Assembly (NCBI RefSeq): GCF_000014565.1
Contig: NC_008268.1
Span: 744,001-808,000 of the forward strand
Origin: Rhodococcus jostii RHA1
GTDB lineage: Bacteria > Actinomycetota > Actinomycetes > Mycobacteriales > Mycobacteriaceae
Length of the DNA stretch: 64,000 bases
Direction of reading: 5' to 3'
Both the position numbers and the translations under genes were made by a program. Shown piece by piece: positions 25,866 to 34,321 of the stretch (the first letter of the stretch is position 1; the number at the start of each line of letters is the position of its first letter). Under the pieces are notes generated by a model. The model was not told where the DNA came from and did not search any database. It saw only the letters and a program-made list of their open reading frames with translations.

Positions 25866-26064
25866 GTCGAACCTTCTCCCTCGGCGGTGTTCGCCGAACA
25901 TAAGCATGACCCCTCAGTGTCCGTCAGTGCGATGGATGGCGGGCAGACCAGGGACGCGGCCTAGGGGTACGGGACCGGACGATCTACGACGGCGAACCCT
26001 CCACCGTCGTTTCCGACCACGTATATGGGGTAATCCAGGGTCGAGGCCGCCGGGTCGATGGCCC
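25866..26064. repeat. About 200-bp dispersed repeat, copy 1
   Basis: From GTCGAACCTTCT to GGGT-GATGGCCCA this matches 36082-36284 in the same orientation, with identical blocks such as GAACCCTCCACCGTCGTTTC. One minus-strand frame reads LDYPIYVVGNDGGGFAVV here and LDYPVYVVGNDGGGFVVGVD in the other copy, so the repeat may derive from a small protein gene. It has no terminal inverted repeats that I can see. Confidence 0.7.
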
Positions 26065-26088
26065 ACTCGCGGCGAAACGAGGTTCAGC

Positions 26089-26244
26089 GTGATCATTCTC
26101 GGACTGATTCTGCTCGTGATCGGATTCGTGGCGCATATCTCGATCCTGTGGACCATTGGCATCATCCTGTTGGTCATCGGGGTCATCCTCGCGCTGCTCG
26201 GGGGCACCGGCCGCGCCGTCGGCGGCCGCCGTCACTGGTTCTAA
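26089..26244 (+). CDS. DUF6131-like small membrane protein
   Basis: 51 residues from GTG 26089. Two hydrophobic helices (IILGLILLVIGFVAHISILW, IGIILLVIGVILALLGGTGR) are followed by the conserved VGGRRHWF end. This pattern is typical of the small actinobacterial DUF6131 family. Function unknown. The RBS is weak, so an earlier start is possible, but homologues usually begin at this point. Confidence 0.75.
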   Translation: MIILGLILLVIGFVAHISILWTIGIILLVIGVILALLGGTGRAVGGRRHWF

Positions 26245-26437
26245 AGGCCGGACACCCCGGCACCCTGCGCACTTCTCTCTCCGCATGCAAGCTGGTCGGC
26301 GGCGGTGGGAACCCGGGTGCTCCCCCGGTTCGGGAGCACGCCAGCGATACCCGACCAGAACGTGGGTAGTGGAGGAGTTGGATCGCTGCGGCGGTTCCTG
26401 ACATGAACAACGGCACTCGCTCCCTCGAAGGCACGTA

Positions 26438-26735
26438 ATGCAGAAGCGGGCGGAAATCACCGGTGCGGCGCCGCTACGCGCAGCGGCGGCGGTGTTCGCC
26501 CGCGTCGGCTACGCCGATGCCCGGCTCAACACCATCACCACACGCGCTCAGGTCAGCAAGGGGGCGTTGTACGACCATTACAGCTCCAAGGAAGACCTTG
26601 CCCGCGCGGTCATCGAGGCGGGCAGTGCCCGGTTCCAGCTCGCGTGCCGCCCGTTTCTCACCTCCCGGATACCCGCGTTCGAGGCGCTGATCGGCATCTC
26701 GTCCCTGTTGGTCGATCCGGCCGTCAACGACGTTT
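26438..26735 (+). pseudogene. TetR-family (ScbR-like) regulator, 3' truncated
   Basis: The HTH is clear (LRAAAAVFARVGYADARLNT, AQVSKGALYDHYSSKEDLAR), followed by the start of the ligand domain (AFEALIGISSLLVDPAVNDV). Similarity ends at about 26735, exactly where an acyl-CoA dehydrogenase start on the opposite strand breaks off. The original protein should be about 200 residues. The open frame continues to 27277 only by chance over the neighbouring genes. Confidence 0.75.
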
Positions 26736-26832
26736 CGTTGTGGGCGAGGACTTCTCGTTCGAAGAATCCGGTGGCGAGGTCGGACAGTGCTTTGACCTCC
26801 TCGTCGTGCCAGGACGGGACGTACTTCTTCAT
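26734..26832 (-). pseudogene. Acyl-CoA dehydrogenase N-terminal stump
   Basis: The minus strand reads MKKYVPSWHDEEVKALSDLA then TGFFEREVLAHNE, the standard start of an acyl-CoA dehydrogenase (normally about 380-400 residues). It is cut at about 26734. It follows the indolepyruvate oxidoreductase on the same strand by about 120 bp, so it was probably the fifth gene of that operon. Confidence 0.75.
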
Positions 26833-26950
26833 GGATGTTCCTTGTGATGTTCCGTGTGATGTTCCGTGTGCGGTGCTGCGCGGTGGCACCGTCGCATGCA
26901 TGAGTGTGGGCCTCGCTGTGAGCGGTGTCCGCCGGTTTGCGTGCCGGCTT

Positions 26951-29900
26951 CTACACGGCCTGCTTTTCGGCTCGGGCGGTCAGCGGGTACGCCTGGAGGA
27001 GCTTGTGCAGTTCCTGGTGGTATGTCGCCACGTTGGCGACCTTGATCTGTTCGTATCCGCGGATGAGGTCGGGCAGTTCGGCGATCTCCACCGCCGCGGT
27101 GAGGCTGTGCGGGTTGAGCAGGTGCAGGAGTTGCTCGATGGTTTCGCGGTATTCGGTGATCAGCTCGCGTTCCATCTTCCGGATGTGATGGTAGCCGAAC
27201 ACATCGAGCTTGGTGCCGCGGATCTTGCGCATCCGGTGCAGGGTCCGGAATCCGGGGTTGATCCAGGATCCGAGTGAGAGTTTGTTCTTCATCCCCATTG
27301 CGCGCAGCATCGGGGGATGCAGGCGCACTGAGTGTTTCGCGCTCTTGCCGAAGGTGTCCTTGATCGCGGTGTCGAAGGCAGGATCGAGGGCGAGACGTGC
27401 GACTTCGTACTCGTCCTTGTAGGCCATGAGTTTGAACAGGTTCTTCGCGACTGCCTCGGCCAGCACGGCGGAGTGTCCGGCCAGCGTAGCCTCCTGCCGG
27501 CGTACCGATTCCACGAACTCGGCGTAGTCGCGGGCGTAGTCGGTGTCCTGGTAGTCGATGAGTTCGGCGGTGCGTAGCTCGACGATGCGGGCGAGTTCGG
27601 AATCGGTTGCGGCCCGGACCGTGCCGGCGAGGGCGAGGGTCTGGGGGGACGGAGCGGCCGGTTCGAACACTGCCCGCCGGTTGCCGTCGATGGCGGCGGT
27701 GAGGGCGTCGGGGTCCGCGATGGCCTGGCGGCCGCGGCGGAATGCCTGCAGATTCGCCTCGATCGAGACACCGTTGAGGGTGATTGCCTGCTCGATCGCG
27801 GCCGCGGTGATGGGGAGGACACCGGTCTGGAAGGCGGCTCCGATCAGGAGCATGTTCGTGTACTGCTCGTCGTCGAACAGCTCACGCGAGAGCAGGGCCG
27901 GGTCGAGGTAGATCGCGCGGGAGGTGGCACCGTCGATGGCGCTGCGAATGGTGCTCAGTTCCGGGAAGTGCACTGCGGTGTCGACGATCATCTGACCGGT
28001 GGGGATTTCGGTGGTGGAGACGACGGCGACGGTGTCGGAGCTGTTGGCCACCTTCAAGTTGTTGGGGTCGGTGGCGACGAGGGAGTCGCAGCCGAGGTAG
28101 AGGCCGCAGCGTCCCTGGCCGATCTTCGAGGCGCCCTCGCGTGGTTCGGCGCTGATCTTCAGGTCCGACACCACGGCCCCGCCCTTTTGGGCCAGGCCGG
28201 TCTGGTCGAGGCTGCGGACGAACTTGCCGTCGATCACGGCGGCGGTGGCCAGGATCTGCGCGACGGTGATGACACCGGTGCCGCCGACGCCCATGATCCG
28301 CATCCCGAACTGGTCGTCGATCGCCGGCACGTCCGGGTCGGCGATCAGGTCGGCGGCGATGGCCGGGACGGGGGTGCGCTGTTCCCTCGGGCCGGGGGTG
28401 ATGGTCACGAAGGACGGGCAGTCCCCTTTCAAGCAGGAGTAGTCGAGGTTGCAGGAGGATTGGTGGATCGTGGTCTTGCGGCCGAATTCGGTGTCGGTGG
28501 GGTGCACCGACAGGCAGTTGGACTTCTCCCCGCAGTCGCCGCAGCCTTCGCAGATGCGTTCGTTGATCATCACCCGGGTGGTCGGGGTGGGCAGTGTGCC
28601 GCGCTTGCGCTTGCGGCGCTTCTCGGCGGCACATTCCTGGTCGTGCACCAGGACGGTGACCCCGGGGATGGCCGCCAGTTCCGTCTGGACGTCGACGAGG
28701 TCGTCCCGGTCCCGGATCTCGACGCCCTTGGGGAGTTTCAGTGCGCTGATGCGCTTGGGGTCTTCGGTGGTGACCACGACCTTCTTCACGCCTTCGGCCA
28801 GGAGCAGCCGGGTGATCCGGTCCAGCGGCATGGCGCCGACCGGGTCCTGTCCGCCGGTCATGGCGACGGTGGCGTTGTAGAGCAGCTTGTAGGTGACGTT
28901 CTCTCCGGAGGCGACGGCGGCGCGCAGCGCCAGGCTGCCCGAGTGCATGAACGTGCCGTCGCCGATGTTCTGGACGAGGTGGTTTTCCTCGAGGAACGGG
29001 GCCATGCCGATCCATTGGGCGCCTTCGCCGCCCATCTGGGTCAGCCCGATGACGTCGCCGACCTGCTTGTCGTCCATCATCATCACCATGGCGTGGCAGC
29101 CGATTCCGCCGCCGATCAGCGTGTCGGGTGCCACTTTGGTCGAGGAGTTGTGTGGGCAGCCGGAGCAGAAGTAGGGGGTGCGGCTGAGCAGCGGCAGTGC
29201 GATCTTCGAGGTCCGGGGGCGCTGCTTCCACTGCTGGACCGGTTCGATGCCGTATTCGTCGCCCAGTCGGCGGCTGAGGGCGTTGGCGATCAGGTCGGCG
29301 TCGAGCTCTCCGAAGATGTTGACCAGGGATTTGCCGTTCGGGTCGGTCTTACCGATGACCACCGGGGCGTTGGCGCGCCGGTAGAGGATGTCGCGGACCG
29401 CGGTCTCGAGGAACGCCCGCTTCTCCTCGAGGACGATGATCTCGCCGAGCCCCGCAGCGAACCGGTGCACGATCTCGGGGTCGACGGGGTAGATCATGCC
29501 GAGCTTGAGGATGCGGATCCCGTACCGGCGCAGGTCTGCAGGTCCGAGACCGAACAGTGAGAGTGCCTCGCGCAGATCGAGATACGTCTTCCCGGAGGTG
29601 ACGATGCCGATCCGGTCGTCGGGCCCGGATTGCGCGATGTCGTTCAGTTTGTTGATGCGAGCGTAGTCGAGCGCGCGGGGCAGTCGGTCCATCATCTGGC
29701 TGCGTTCGAGGGTGAGCAGGTTGGGGCCGACGAGGTTGGCGTTCGGGGTGTATGTGCTCGGTCCGATATCACCGAAGCTCGGGTCGATCCGGTCGGGGTG
29801 CACGGCGGCGGAGCTCGCGCCGTCGGCGACGGCGGTGACGATTTTCAGTCCCGACCACAGGCCGGTGAACCGGGACAGGAACGGTGCATGCAGCCCGTAG

Positions 29901-30448
29901 TCGAGCACCTCCTGGGAATCGGCCGGGTAGAGGGTGGGGATGAGCAGATCCGCCATGGCGACCTCGGACGCGCACGCCAGGCTCGAGGACTTCCCGCCCG
30001 GGTCGTCGCCGACGAGGGCGACGGCGCCGCCGTGCGGATCGGTTCCGACGAGGTTCGCGTGCCGGATGGCATCGGAGGCGCGGTCGAGTCCGGGGGACTT
30101 GCCGTACCAGTACCCGGTGACCCCGTCCGAACGCAGATGTCCGATCTGCGGCGCCATCTGAGTGCCGAGCACGGCGGTGGCGGCCAGTTCTTCGTTGACA
30201 CCGGGACGGTGCACGAGGTCGAACTCGTCGAGAAGCTTGCGTTTGCGGGCGATTTCGAGGTCGTACCCGGCCAGCGGTGATCCTTCGTAGCCGGAGACGA
30301 AGGACGAGGTGCGGTGGCCGCGCCGCCGGTCGAGGATGGCCCTGTCCCGTAGCACGCGTACCAATGCCTGGATGCCGGTCAGGTAGACCGAGCCTTCTTC
30401 GAGGACGTAGCGGTCGTCGAGCGAGAACGTGGACGGGCGGGTCTGCAT
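26951..30448 (-). CDS. Indolepyruvate ferredoxin oxidoreductase family (fused subunits)
   Basis: 1165 residues from ATG 30448; TTG at 30460, with GAAGGA about 9 nt upstream, is an alternative start. The N-terminal part is the 2-oxoacid:acceptor oxidoreductase alpha-type region, with YFCSGCPHNSST near 425-437. The thiamine-diphosphate part has NIGDGTFMHSGS near 495. An 8-Cys ferredoxin-like region spans about 633-677 (CEGCGDCGEKSNC). A gamma domain begins near 718 (MGVGGTGVITVA) and a DUF6537-type end follows. The family oxidatively decarboxylates aryl- or branched 2-oxoacids to acyl-CoA using ferredoxin. It is part of the leuCD-like operon. Confidence 0.93.
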   Translation of the reverse strand: MQTRPSTFSLDDRYVLEEGSVYLTGIQALVRVLRDRAILDRRRGHRTSSFVSGYEGSPLAGYDLEIARKRKLLDEFDLVHRPGVNEELAATAVLGTQMAPQIGHLRSDGVTGYWYGKSPGLDRASDAIRHANLVGTDPHGGAVALVGDDPGGKSSSLACASEVAMADLLIPTLYPADSQEVLDYGLHAPFLSRFTGLWSGLKIVTAVADGASSAAVHPDRIDPSFGDIGPSTYTPNANLVGPNLLTLERSQMMDRLPRALDYARINKLNDIAQSGPDDRIGIVTSGKTYLDLREALSLFGLGPADLRRYGIRILKLGMIYPVDPEIVHRFAAGLGEIIVLEEKRAFLETAVRDILYRRANAPVVIGKTDPNGKSLVNIFGELDADLIANALSRRLGDEYGIEPVQQWKQRPRTSKIALPLLSRTPYFCSGCPHNSSTKVAPDTLIGGGIGCHAMVMMMDDKQVGDVIGLTQMGGEGAQWIGMAPFLEENHLVQNIGDGTFMHSGSLALRAAVASGENVTYKLLYNATVAMTGGQDPVGAMPLDRITRLLLAEGVKKVVVTTEDPKRISALKLPKGVEIRDRDDLVDVQTELAAIPGVTVLVHDQECAAEKRRKRKRGTLPTPTTRVMINERICEGCGDCGEKSNCLSVHPTDTEFGRKTTIHQSSCNLDYSCLKGDCPSFVTITPGPREQRTPVPAIAADLIADPDVPAIDDQFGMRIMGVGGTGVITVAQILATAAVIDGKFVRSLDQTGLAQKGGAVVSDLKISAEPREGASKIGQGRCGLYLGCDSLVATDPNNLKVANSSDTVAVVSTTEIPTGQMIVDTAVHFPELSTIRSAIDGATSRAIYLDPALLSRELFDDEQYTNMLLIGAAFQTGVLPITAAAIEQAITLNGVSIEANLQAFRRGRQAIADPDALTAAIDGNRRAVFEPAAPSPQTLALAGTVRAATDSELARIVELRTAELIDYQDTDYARDYAEFVESVRRQEATLAGHSAVLAEAVAKNLFKLMAYKDEYEVARLALDPAFDTAIKDTFGKSAKHSVRLHPPMLRAMGMKNKLSLGSWINPGFRTLHRMRKIRGTKLDVFGYHHIRKMERELITEYRETIEQLLHLLNPHSLTAAVEIAELPDLIRGYEQIKVANVATYHQELHKLLQAYPLTARAEKQAV

Positions 30449-30495
30449 GGTGGAGGACAAGGCGGTGTTCCTTCGTGTGATGTCGACGTCGGCGG

Positions 30496-31272
30496 TCAGG
30501 CGGGGGCAGTGCCCGGAGTCAGCCCGGCGACGAGTTCTTCCAGAGTCGCCGCCGCGTCGATGCGGTCGATGAAGGCGACTTCGGTGCGGTGAGCGTTCTC
30601 GCAGTGCTCGACGACGCGTGGGACGTCGAAGAACGGGATCACGCAGACCCCGTCGATGTCGGCGACGATGTAGTCGCCGGGGTGGACCAAATGCCCGAAC
30701 AGGGAGACCTGGCCGTTCATCTGCACGGTCTCGTAGCGGTAGCGGGCGGCGGCGGGATTCCGGGTGGCACTCCATACCGGCAGACCACTGGCGAGGATGG
30801 AGGCCGTGTCACGGATCGCGCCGTCGACGACGCATCCGGCGATCTCCGCTTTCACGGCCCAGCGGGCGGACAGGGCACCCATCACCGCGCCGGACCGCGA
30901 TCCCGAACAGTCCATGACAGCGACGTCGCCGGGGCGGCCCAGGCCGTAGAGGTCGCGGTCACCGAAGGTGGTGCCGCGCCCGGTTTCGCGGTTGCCGGTC
31001 ACGTCCCCTCCGAGAGGGACATATCGCAAGGTCACCGCGGGGCCGCACATCCGCGCGTCGGCCGCCACCGGTGGCAGGTCTGTCGCGGTGATCGCTGCGC
31101 CGATGCCGAGTTCGTCGAGGGCGTCGGCGACGGCGGACGCGACGTCCGGTATCGACAGCAACCGGGTCGAATAGTCTTCGACGTAGCGCGGGATCTCGGT
31201 GGTGAGGATCTTCGACGGCGGAACGGTGCCGGTCATGCGCGCTCGGCTGTCGGTGAGGTCGGTGTCAGCCAC
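30496..31272 (-). CDS. RraA-like aldolase/decarboxylase family protein
   Basis: 258 residues from GTG 31272, chosen because AAGGAG lies just upstream and it overlaps the leuD-like stop by 8 bp. GDVAVMDCSGSRSGAVMGAL and AEIAGCVVDGAIRDT are the RraA-family active-site segments; the Arg-Asp of GAIRD binds the metal-chelated substrate in the aldolases. Members include 4-hydroxy-4-methyl-2-oxoglutarate/4-carboxy-4-hydroxy-2-oxoadipate aldolases, which release pyruvate, and oxaloacetate decarboxylases. In this operon an aldolase role is more likely than RNase E inhibition. Confidence 0.85.
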   Translation of the reverse strand: MADTDLTDSRARMTGTVPPSKILTTEIPRYVEDYSTRLLSIPDVASAVADALDELGIGAAITATDLPPVAADARMCGPAVTLRYVPLGGDVTGNRETGRGTTFGDRDLYGLGRPGDVAVMDCSGSRSGAVMGALSARWAVKAEIAGCVVDGAIRDTASILASGLPVWSATRNPAAARYRYETVQMNGQVSLFGHLVHPGDYIVADIDGVCVIPFFDVPRVVEHCENAHRTEVAFIDRIDAAATLEELVAGLTPGTAPA

Positions 31273-31882
31273 GGCGTGCTCCTTCCATCGCGACCCGGCG
31301 CGACGTCGGCAGGGTGCGCCGGCGGGCCGCCTCGTAGGTGTCGATGTCTTCGACATCGCGCAGGGTCAGGCTGATGTCGTCGTAGCCGTTCAGCAGCCGC
31401 CAGCGGGCGTTGTCGTCCAGGTCGAACGGGTAGGTGGCACCGCTCGCACGGACCTCCCGTCGGACCAGGTCAACGGTGATGGGGGCCTCGGGTCTGCTGT
31501 CGATCGTGTCCCAGAGTTCGTCGATCACCGACTGCTCGAGCGTGACCGTCAGCAGCCCGTTCTTTAGGGAGTTGCCGCGGAAGATGTCTCCGAACCGCGG
31601 GGCGAGGACGGCCTTGAAGCCGAAGTTCCGCAGCGCCCAGACCGCCATTTCCCGGGACGATCCGACACCGAAGTTCTCCCCGGCCACCAGGATCGTCGCG
31701 TTCCGGTAGCTGGGTCGATTGAGCACGAACTCCGGGTCGAGACGCCAATCGTGAAGCAAGGCATCCCCATAGCCTTCCTTGGTCACCCCGGTGCAGAACC
31801 GCGCCGGGATGATCTGGTCGGTGTCGACATCGGAAACCCGCAGCGGCGCAGCGATTCCGGTGTGTTCGGTAAAACTCTTCAT
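31265..31882 (-). CDS. LeuD-like (isopropylmalate isomerase family) small subunit
   Basis: 205 residues. SDVDTDQIIPARFC, LVAGENFGVGSSREMAVWAL and FRGNSLKNGLL are LeuD motifs for substrate recognition. Complete length. It pairs with the large subunit 6 bp upstream. The presence of RraA and an oxidoreductase in the operon, not leuA/leuB, suggests a catabolic hydro-lyase acting on a related 2-alkylmalate or methyl-dicarboxylate, not leucine synthesis. That assignment is inference. Confidence 0.85.
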   Translation of the reverse strand: MKSFTEHTGIAAPLRVSDVDTDQIIPARFCTGVTKEGYGDALLHDWRLDPEFVLNRPSYRNATILVAGENFGVGSSREMAVWALRNFGFKAVLAPRFGDIFRGNSLKNGLLTVTLEQSVIDELWDTIDSRPEAPITVDLVRREVRASGATYPFDLDDNARWRLLNGYDDISLTLRDVEDIDTYEAARRRTLPTSRRVAMEGARRG

Positions 31883-31888
31883 GGGTGG

Positions 31889-33292
31889 TCAGTCCTCCAG
31901 GTCTGCGGGCGCCGTGAGGCGTCCGGTGATCGCGGTCGCGGCGGCCACTGCGGGTGAGACCAGGTGCGTCATCACACCCCGCCCCTGCCGGCCCTCGAAG
32001 TTGCGGTTGTTGGTCGACGCCGCCCGCTGGCCTGGGCGTAGTCGGTCGTCGTTGAGCGCCACGCACATCGAGCACCCGGAGTACCGCAGCGGGGCACCGG
32101 CCGCGGCGAAGATCTCGGCGAGGCCTTCCTCCACGGCCTGCGCGCGGACGGCCTCCGACCCGGGGACGACGAGAACGTCGACCCCGGGCGCGATGCGCCG
32201 GCCCTCCCACACGGCGGCCACCTCCCGCAGGTCCTCGATCCGGCCGTTGGTGCACGACCCGATGAACACCGCATCGACCGCGATGTCGCGCAGCGGCGTT
32301 CCCGGAGTCAGCTGCATGTAGGCCAGGGCGCGTTCGGCGGCGGCGCGATCCACCGCGTCGACGAAGGTGCCCGGGTCGGGGACGTTGGCGTGGAGTGGCA
32401 GGGACTGGGCAGGGTTGGTTCCCCAGGACACCCGAGGGGTGATGGTGCCGGCGTCGAGGTGCACTTCCTTGCCGAAGACGGCGTCGTCGTCGGAATGGAA
32501 GGTCCGCCAGTACGCGGCCTCCTCCTCGAACGCGGCCCCGGACGGCGCGTGCGGGCGGCCGCGCAGATACTCGATGGTGACGTCGTCGGGGGCGATGAGA
32601 CCGGCCCGGGCGCCGGCTTCGATGGACATGTTGCACACCGTCATCCGGCCTTCCATGGATAACGCACGAATGGCCTCACCCTGGTACTCGATGACGTGGC
32701 CCTGCCCGCCGCTGGTACCGATCTGCTCGATCACCGCGAGGATGAGGTCCTTCGCCGTTGCTCCCGGTGGCAGCTGACCGTCGACGACCACGCGCATGTT
32801 CTGCATCGGCGCCATCGGCAGTGTCTGGGTGGCCAGAACGTGCTCGACCTGGCTGGTGCCGATGCCGAAGGCCAGGACGCCGAAAGCGCCGTGGGTGCTG
32901 GTGTGCGAGTCACAGCAGACCAGCGTCATCCCGGGCTGGGTCAGTCCGAGCTCGGGACCGATGACGTGCACGATCCCCCGCGCGGAATCCCCGAGCGAAT
33001 ACAGCTCGATACCGAAATCCCGGCAGTTACGCCGAATGTGGTCGAGCTGCTCGACCGCGCCCGGGTCGGTGATCATCCGCAGCACGTCGTCGGTCGGTGT
33101 GTTGTGATCCTCGGTGCCCAGGGTCAAGTCGGGGCGGCGGACGGTGCGGCCGGCGGCACGCAGACCGGCGAAGGCGGCGGGGGTGTTCACCTCGTGCAGC
33201 AGGTGCATGTCGATGTAGACCAAGTCCGGTTCACCCTCGGCGGAGCGCACCACATGGCTCCTCCAGATCTTGTCCGCCAGCGTGTAGCCCAT
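31889..33292 (-). CDS. LeuC-like (isopropylmalate isomerase family) large subunit
   Basis: 467 residues from ATG 33292, with AAGGA about 10 nt upstream. The three [4Fe-4S] cysteines are present at about 347 ([13 protein letters not shown]), 407 and 410 (GCSMCVALN). [11 protein letters not shown] and [12 protein letters not shown] are also conserved. The cluster activates water in (de)hydration of malate-like substrates. It is the first gene of a minus-strand operon with LeuD-like, RraA-like and oxidoreductase genes. The divergent Lrp gene probably controls it. Confidence 0.88.
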   Translation of the reverse strand: MGYTLADKIWRSHVVRSAEGEPDLVYIDMHLLHEVNTPAAFAGLRAAGRTVRRPDLTLGTEDHNTPTDDVLRMITDPGAVEQLDHIRRNCRDFGIELYSLGDSARGIVHVIGPELGLTQPGMTLVCCDSHTSTHGAFGVLAFGIGTSQVEHVLATQTLPMAPMQNMRVVVDGQLPPGATAKDLILAVIEQIGTSGGQGHVIEYQGEAIRALSMEGRMTVCNMSIEAGARAGLIAPDDVTIEYLRGRPHAPSGAAFEEEAAYWRTFHSDDDAVFGKEVHLDAGTITPRVSWGTNPAQSLPLHANVPDPGTFVDAVDRAAAERALAYMQLTPGTPLRDIAVDAVFIGSCTNGRIEDLREVAAVWEGRRIAPGVDVLVVPGSEAVRAQAVEEGLAEIFAAAGAPLRYSGCSMCVALNDDRLRPGQRAASTNNRNFEGRQGRGVMTHLVSPAVAAATAITGRLTAPADLED

Positions 33293-33534
33293 GATCAGCA
33301 CCCGTTCCTTCCTAGCCAGCATTCGCCATCGACCCACAGTGGTGAGGCGGAGTGTGCAGAGCGGCCGTCCGTCGACCGGACCGCCGTGCTCGATGTGACC
33401 CACAACATACGCAGACCTGTACCGTGAGATAAACACACGCGCAAAAAATGATGCCAAGTGCTCAACTATGGATGGCCTCGGAACAACCGGATGCGCATTT
33501 GGACTACTTTCCCGCCCTCACGACAGGAGTACCA

Positions 33535-34008
33535 GTGGACGGCTTCGACAAACTCGACCTCGACATCCTCCGACTCATCGTCGAAGAACCCCGCGCAGGC
33601 GTGCGCGAGTACTCCCGCCGACTCAACATCGCCCGCAACACCGCCCAGGCCCGGATCACCAAACTCGAAAAAGCAGGGGTGATCGTCACCTGGCGCCCTC
33701 AAATCAATCTCGCCCCGCTGGGTTACGCCGTCATGGCGTTCGTGCACGTCCACATCGCCCAGAGCCAGGTCAACGAAACCCTGGAGCGGCTGACCGCGAT
33801 CCCCGAACTCATCGAGGCCAACACCGTCTCCGGTGAAGGAGATCTACTGTGCCGCTTCGTCGCCCGAGACAACTCCCATTTCGAGGACGTCCTCCAGTCG
33901 GTCATGAAGACCGAAGGCGTCCTGCGCACCCGCTCCGAGATCGTCCTGAGCCGGCGCATCTGGCCCCGAACCATTCCGATCGTGGAGAAACTGCGGGCAG
34001 AAAATTGA
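33535..34008 (+). CDS. Lrp/AsnC-family regulator
   Basis: 157 residues from GTG 33535, chosen over ATG 33448 because AGGAG lies 6 nt upstream and family members start at this point (DGFDKLDLDILRLIVEEPRA). HTH at about 20-45 (REYSRRLNIARNTAQARITK), then a RAM/ligand domain (VMAFVHVHIAQSQVNETLER; VSGEGDLLCRFVARD). It is divergent from the leuC-like operon, with about 240 bp between starts, and lies upstream of the carrier gene. Lrp proteins usually sense amino or oxo acids and wrap DNA as octamers. Confidence 0.9.
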   Translation: MDGFDKLDLDILRLIVEEPRAGVREYSRRLNIARNTAQARITKLEKAGVIVTWRPQINLAPLGYAVMAFVHVHIAQSQVNETLERLTAIPELIEANTVSGEGDLLCRFVARDNSHFEDVLQSVMKTEGVLRTRSEIVLSRRIWPRTIPIVEKLRAEN

Positions 34009-34019
34009 TTTGCCGGATC

Positions 34020-34106
34020 CCGGGATAGCCGAGCTTCTGGCTCGCTGCTCGCGATTCAGTTGAACCATCCGCCACGCGAGGGCCGGGATACTGAGCTATT
34101 GGCTCA
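34020..34106. promoter_or_regulatory. Two spaced palindromes before the carrier gene, candidate operators
   Basis: CGAGC-TTCTG-GCTCG at 34030-34044 and TGAGC-TATTG-GCTCA at 34092-34106 share the layout of 5-bp arms and a 5-bp centre. Each is preceded by CCGGGATA, so the unit is repeated about 62 bp apart. They lie between the Lrp gene and the carrier gene in a 313-bp gap with no coding sequence. Roughly six helical turns between sites suits a multimeric Lrp-type regulator. Confidence 0.55.
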
Positions 34107-34321
34107 ACGGCCCTGACCGCGACTGGTTCACGTTGAGCAACTGGATGCTTTCTCGGCGGGCCAGTTGATTCTGTGACCGCCATCACCCTTCAATAGCGGG
34201 GCACGGCAACGCCACCTGCGGTCCCCGGCGGATCAGGCGTCGCCGCCATCGGCTCACTGCCACCGATTCACACCGGCAGGCGGCTCGGATCCCCGGGCAT
34301 CCACCGAAAGGGTTACCTCCG

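Noticed and set aside
26736..27277. Extension of the TetR frame to 279 residues
   Set aside because: Beyond 26735 it runs antisense to the acyl-CoA dehydrogenase stump and the oxidoreductase end.
27968..29560. 530-codon plus-strand frame inside the oxidoreductase gene
   Set aside because: Antisense shadow; the oxidoreductase frame carries cysteine and cofactor motifs throughout.
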